Shown: in pieces, positions 32,496 through 36,088 of the stretch
How the letters are laid out: each line of letters starts with the position of its first letter
Numbering within the stretch: position 1 is the stretch's first letter
Assembly: GCA_020853755.1 (NCBI GenBank)
Contig: JADYYG010000015.1
Coordinates: 1-36,088, forward strand
Source: Dehalococcoidia bacterium
GTDB taxonomy: Bacteria > Chloroflexota > Dehalococcoidia > Tepidiformales > Tepidiformaceae
Reading direction: 5' to 3'
Length of the DNA: 36,088 nt
Made by a program: the position numbers and the translations under genes
The notes under the pieces: model-generated
Told to the model about the DNA's origin: nothing
What the model saw: the letters and a program-made list of their open reading frames with translations, nothing else
Database searches by the model: none

Positions 32496-33571
32496 CGAAG
32501 CACCTCAGTAGCGTCGAATGCGCTCGTGGGGGCGTGCACTTCATATACGAGCCAGAGCCTTGGCGGGGTCGCATCTGCGTCCAGGCGGTATGTGACGTTC
32601 GCCTGCTCGTGGCCGGTAATACCGATGGACCGCAGCCAGCGCACAGCCGGGATGGCGACCTCATCTGGAGGTGCGGTGATCGCCCGGTGGTTACTTGTCT
32701 TCCCTGGGCGAGGGCGGCCGCTTACACGGAAACCGGATGGTCGAACCTCGTCGTGCGCGAAGAGCGTTGCTCCCTCGTCCGTTACGAACCGCCAGGACAG
32801 GAGGAGATCTGAACCGTATCTATCCGCGATCTCATCGATAGTGGCCCAGTACTGGCTTGGGATATGTACGTTTCCCATCTTTTGTCCGACTCCGTCGGCT
32901 TTAGAGAAAAGCGGTTGCAACTTCGGATGGAAACTGATCGAGACCGTCCCTCTCCGGAAACTCGGGTCATCGGTCCAGCCGTCTGAGATCGCAGCCTCGA
33001 CGACCTCGGGATCAATCGCTGACCGACGATTCAACGCTGGCCGAACGACCGGCAAGCGATCGGCAGGGAGATTCCAGGCGCGCATGCGTCTCGATGATAG
33101 TTTCAGCAGGCAAGCTGCAGACACATCGTTCAGGAGTTGCTCCACCGCCTGCGCTTCAGCATCGCCCCGTGTGGCTGTGACCAGGAGGTTGGCTTCAACG
33201 TTAGATCCGAAGGCCGCAGTCGAGGCATTGGATGAACCAACCACGGCTCTCAGCCTGTCACCGTGCCACGCGGCATAGACTTTGGGATGGAAGATCGACC
33301 CATCAAGGCTCTGAAGCAATTGGATACTTCTGCCGGTGCTCTGAGAGATCTGATGCAGCCGGAGCAGCGCAGCGTTCTGGGGCAGTAGGTCCAACCCCAC
33401 CTGCATTTCGACTTGCTGGGCCTGTCTCAAACCTGACTCGAGTGACAGGATCATCTGAGTCGAGACATGTGCGGCGGCTATCCGCACCTGGTCTGCAGGA
33501 CGACCGAGATCGAGCGCGTCGTCCAGACTCTCAGGACCAGAAAGACCGGGAACGAATGCCGTGACTGGCAA
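32492..33571 (-). CDS. PLD-fold nuclease (BfiI/NgoFVII-type restriction endonuclease candidate)
   Basis: 359 aa from TTG 33571, selected because AGGAG lies six bases upstream. Residues 90-130 carry a single phospholipase-D/Nuc-like active site: [11 protein letters not shown] (His95, Lys97), then GSSNAST (112-118) and VEAN (Glu126). A lone HxK with GSxN and Glu is the pattern of metal-independent endonucleases of the BfiI and NgoFVII kind, which act as dimers. The C-terminal 200 residues ([39 protein letters not shown]) may be the DNA-recognition part and have no family I recognise. The gene leads the R-M operon and is coupled to the methyltransferase. Endonuclease activity and sequence specificity are inferred. 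Confidence 0.82.
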   Translation of the reverse strand: MPVTAFVPGLSGPESLDDALDLGRPADQVRIAAAHVSTQMILSLESGLRQAQQVEMQVGLDLLPQNAALLRLHQISQSTGRSIQLLQSLDGSIFHPKVYAAWHGDRLRAVVGSSNASTAAFGSNVEANLLVTATRGDAEAQAVEQLLNDVSAACLLKLSSRRMRAWNLPADRLPVVRPALNRRSAIDPEVVEAAISDGWTDDPSFRRGTVSISFHPKLQPLFSKADGVGQKMGNVHIPSQYWATIDEIADRYGSDLLLSWRFVTDEGATLFAHDEVRPSGFRVSGRPRPGKTSNHRAITAPPDEVAIPAVRWLRSIGITGHEQANVTYRLDADATPPRLWLVYEVHAPTSAFDATEVLR

Positions 33572-33625
33572 TTAGAACTCCTGTTCGCCGCACGATATCC
33601 TGGTACACCCCCCCATTCCGCCCCC

Positions 33626-33634
33626 TGCTATAAT
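33626..33634 (+). promoter_or_regulatory. Extended -10 promoter of hrcA-grpE-dnaK
   Basis: TGCTATAAT is a perfect TG-n-TATAAT extended -10 (hexamer 33629-33634). The -35 position falls in a C-rich run and is weak, consistent with extended -10 use. The CIRCE operator begins 16 bases downstream, over the expected start of transcription. Confidence 0.75.
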
Positions 33635-33649
33635 CTCCCTGCTACCCCC

Positions 33650-33676
33650 TTAGCACTCTTCACATGAGAGTGCCAA
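33650..33676 (+). promoter_or_regulatory. CIRCE operator (HrcA binding site)
   Basis: TTAGCACTC (33650-33658), nine spacer bases, GAGTGCCAA (33668-33676). The consensus is TTAGCACTC-N9-GAGTGCTAA, so one mismatch (C for T). HrcA binds here to repress its own operon and releases on heat stress. Position between the -10 box and ATG 33698 is standard. Confidence 0.96.
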
Positions 33677-33697
33677 TGTGGCATAGTAGGGTTGATA

Positions 33698-34729
33698 ATG
33701 ACGTTGTCAGAGCGCCGCGCGCGCATCCTCGCCCTCATCGTCGATGACTTCGTCGGCTCGGCTCAACCTGTCGGGTCGCAGTCCCTTGTCGAACGCCACC
33801 AGCTCGGCCTTTCGAGCGCGACGGTGCGCAACGAGATGGCCGCCCTCGAAGAAGAGGGGATGATCACACACCCGCACACGTCGGCGGGGCGCATCCCCAG
33901 CCACCGGGGCTACCGGTATTACGTTTCGAGCCTGATGCAGGAACGCGACCTGACTCCCCAGGAGCAGTTCACCATCCTGCACCAGTTCCACCAGGCCTCG
34001 CGCCAGCTCGAAGAATGGGTCGGGCTGGCCGCGAGCGTGCTGGCGAACAACCTCCGCAACGTCGCACTGGTTACCCAGCCGCGCCTGCTGGAGGTGCGAT
34101 TGAAGCAACTGCAGCTGGTCGAACTGCTGGAGAACCGGGCGCTGCTGGTTGCTGTCACGAATGACAGCGGTGTGCACCAGCGAGTGATCGATTTTCCGGT
34201 GGCGGCCCACCAGGAGCAGCTGACGCGGCTGGCTGCGCGGCTGAACACCGAGTTCGGCGGCAAGACAGTCGCGGAGTTCCCGGTGAAGGACGCCAACACC
34301 GAACCGCCCGGGGCCGTCGAAGCGGCCGTCGTCGCGGCGTTGACGGACCTGATGCTGAAGGAACAGGCCGCGCAGGTTGAATCGCCCATCGTCGAAGGTG
34401 TGCGGGACATGCTGCGCCAGCCCGAGTTCGGGCATAGCGACCGCATGCTCGACACCCTCGAAGCGGTCGACGAGCGGCGGTTGCGCGGCGCCATCCCCTC
34501 CGGGTCATTCGGCCAGGAAGGCGTGGCGGTCGTGATCGGCGACGAAAACAGGGAGGGTCCTTACCAGGACATGAGCTTCGTGCTCGCCCGGTACGGCCCC
34601 GAGGGCGGCGCCGGCGGCGTCGTCGGCATCCTCGGCCCAACCCGCATGCAGTACGGCGAAGCCGTCGCAAACGTGCGCTACGTGAGCGATGTCCTGACCG
34701 AACTGATGCGCGAATGGTACGAGGCGTAG
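33698..34729 (+). CDS. hrcA: Heat-inducible transcription repressor HrcA
   Basis: 343 aa from ATG 33698 (AGGG six bases upstream); a TTG six bases earlier adds two residues. N-terminal winged helix: MTLSERRARILALIVDDFVG, VGSQSLVERHQLGLSSATVR, NEMAALEEEGMI, then THPHTSAGRIPSHRGYRYYV, all hallmark HrcA. The middle is the GAF-like dimer domain. The C-terminal part (VVIGDENREGPYQDMSFVLA, GVVGILGPTRMQYGEAVANV) closes the family match. It binds the CIRCE site just upstream and is stabilised by GroEL or by temperature. It heads hrcA-grpE-dnaK. Confidence 0.98.
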   Translation: MTLSERRARILALIVDDFVGSAQPVGSQSLVERHQLGLSSATVRNEMAALEEEGMITHPHTSAGRIPSHRGYRYYVSSLMQERDLTPQEQFTILHQFHQASRQLEEWVGLAASVLANNLRNVALVTQPRLLEVRLKQLQLVELLENRALLVAVTNDSGVHQRVIDFPVAAHQEQLTRLAARLNTEFGGKTVAEFPVKDANTEPPGAVEAAVVAALTDLMLKEQAAQVESPIVEGVRDMLRQPEFGHSDRMLDTLEAVDERRLRGAIPSGSFGQEGVAVVIGDENREGPYQDMSFVLARYGPEGGAGGVVGILGPTRMQYGEAVANVRYVSDVLTELMREWYEA

Positions 34730-34798
34730 GGAGAGCTTTCAGCTGCCGGCTCAACGCTGACCGCGGACAGCTGGTGGCGAATCGCAACGGAGGTGGAC

Positions 34799-35356
34799 AT
34801 GAGTGATGGTACGGACGAAGAGGTCCGGTTCGTAGACAAGCGGGCGGCGGCGCGCGCGGCCGAGGAAGCTGCGGAAGCATCGGCTGATGCTGCCGTGGCC
34901 GAACCCGAAGCCGGCGAACTCGCGGCCGAACGCGAAAAGGCCGAGGCCTACTACAAGAACTGGCAGCGCGCCGCGGCCGACTTCGCGAACTTCAAGCGGC
35001 GCGTGGAGCAGGAGCGGCAGGAGACGGCACGGCTTTCGAATGCGGCCCTCGTCATCAACCTGTTGCCCGTGTTCGACGACATGGACCGGGCGGTCGGCTC
35101 GGTTGATTCGACGCTGGCCGGGCTGAACTGGGTGCAGGGCATCATGGCCATCCACGCCAAGTTCGGCCGCCTGCTCGAAGCCATGGGCGTGACTGAAGTG
35201 AAGGCCGAGGACGGCCAGTTCGATCCCGCCTGCCACGAAGCCATCGGCCGCCAGCCTGGCGAAGACGGCAAGGTGCTGCACGTGGTCCAGAAGGGGTACG
35301 AACTGCAGGGGAAAGTGATCCGCCCGGCGATGGTCATCGTCGGCAGCGGCGAATAG
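34799..35356 (+). CDS. grpE: Nucleotide exchange factor GrpE
   Basis: 185 aa from ATG 34799, with GGAGGT five bases upstream. Thermosensor/exchange factor that opens the DnaK nucleotide cleft. A Glu/Ala-rich N-terminal tail is followed by the dimer coiled coil (YYKNWQRAAADFANFKRRVE, QERQETARLS) and the beta-wing: GMAI-like MAIHAKFGRLLEAMGV, FDPACHEAIGRQP, HVVQKGYELQGKVIRPAMVI. Length is typical. It is 69 bases after hrcA and 47 bases before dnaK. Confidence 0.97.
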   Translation: MSDGTDEEVRFVDKRAAARAAEEAAEASADAAVAEPEAGELAAEREKAEAYYKNWQRAAADFANFKRRVEQERQETARLSNAALVINLLPVFDDMDRAVGSVDSTLAGLNWVQGIMAIHAKFGRLLEAMGVTEVKAEDGQFDPACHEAIGRQPGEDGKVLHVVQKGYELQGKVIRPAMVIVGSGE

Positions 35357-35385
35357 GGCCGGCAACGGCAAGCAACGAAAACTGA

Positions 35386-36088
<703 letters not shown>

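Larger units (their letters stand above)
30645..33571 (-). other. Restriction-modification/repair operon (R-M-V plus HTH)
   Basis: Four minus-strand genes overlap end to end: PLD-fold nuclease, Dcm-like methyltransferase, Mig-like mismatch glycosylase and HTH_17-like protein. The junctions are ATGA (32492-32495), a 97-base overlap (31458-31554) and a 68-base overlap (30838-30905). The block is lower in GC than the rest of the window by eye, and is placed between a housekeeping-like membrane gene and hrcA. The layout suggests a horizontally acquired defence module. Confidence 0.75.

Noticed and set aside
31302..33278. Plus-strand 658-codon open frame across the R-M operon
   Set aside because: Antisense to the methyltransferase and nuclease, which have recognised motifs; composition is shadow-like.

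Overview
This 36,088-base window is GC-rich bacterial chromosome. The right edge carries hrcA-grpE-dnaK behind a CIRCE operator. Together with F420-type luciferase-like and MOSC proteins, many Thr/Pro-linker lipoproteins and MnmA/RsfS housekeeping genes, this fits a Chloroflexota bacterium, perhaps a Tepidiforma/Dehalococcoidia relative. That placement is inference from gene content and composition; no 16S gene is present.

Layout. Bases 1-381 are a 144-bp tandem repeat. Two paralogous glycosyltransferases (382-3083) are followed by an EEP-family phosphodiesterase, an unknown protein and an FmdB-type zinc ribbon. A tRNA-Pro(CGG) at 5203-5279 precedes a Tat-exported intradiol-dioxygenase-like lipoprotein, a small lipoprotein and a large chemoreceptor (7948-9939). 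Next come an alpha/beta hydrolase fused to a membrane anchor and PKD-like domain, a MaoC-like protein, a Cys-rich mini-protein, divergent rsfS and mnmA, a repeat field, a frameshifted HAD phosphatase, an LLM oxidoreductase, MOSC, Nudix, two small membrane proteins and a PAP2-type phosphatase.

The middle (19286-25881) is repeat-rich. It holds a 60-bp tandem array, a three-gene ABC-2 exporter operon behind a clear inverted-repeat operator, a second chemoreceptor with an unusually AT-rich leader, a large mosaic of direct and inverted repeats, and a second PAP2 paralogue whose last codons lie inside a repeat. The right third has a Fic protein with its own palindromic control site, a methyltransferase/quinone-oxidoreductase pair and a Sensor/2TM membrane protein without a kinase.

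The most interesting locus is a compact, lower-GC, four-gene minus-strand operon at 30645-33571, inserted next to hrcA. In order it encodes a PLD-fold nuclease, a Dcm-like cytosine-C5 methyltransferase, a Mig-type (Tyr/Asp) T:G mismatch glycosylase, and a small HTH_17-like protein. It reads as a restriction-modification module in which a helix-hairpin-helix [4Fe-4S] glycosylase occupies the repair role that Vsr plays beside Dcm. Unexpectedly, the methyltransferase has Phe (TTT) where the catalytic Cys of the PCQ motif should be. The operon start shares its 5' region with the CIRCE operator of the heat-shock operon.
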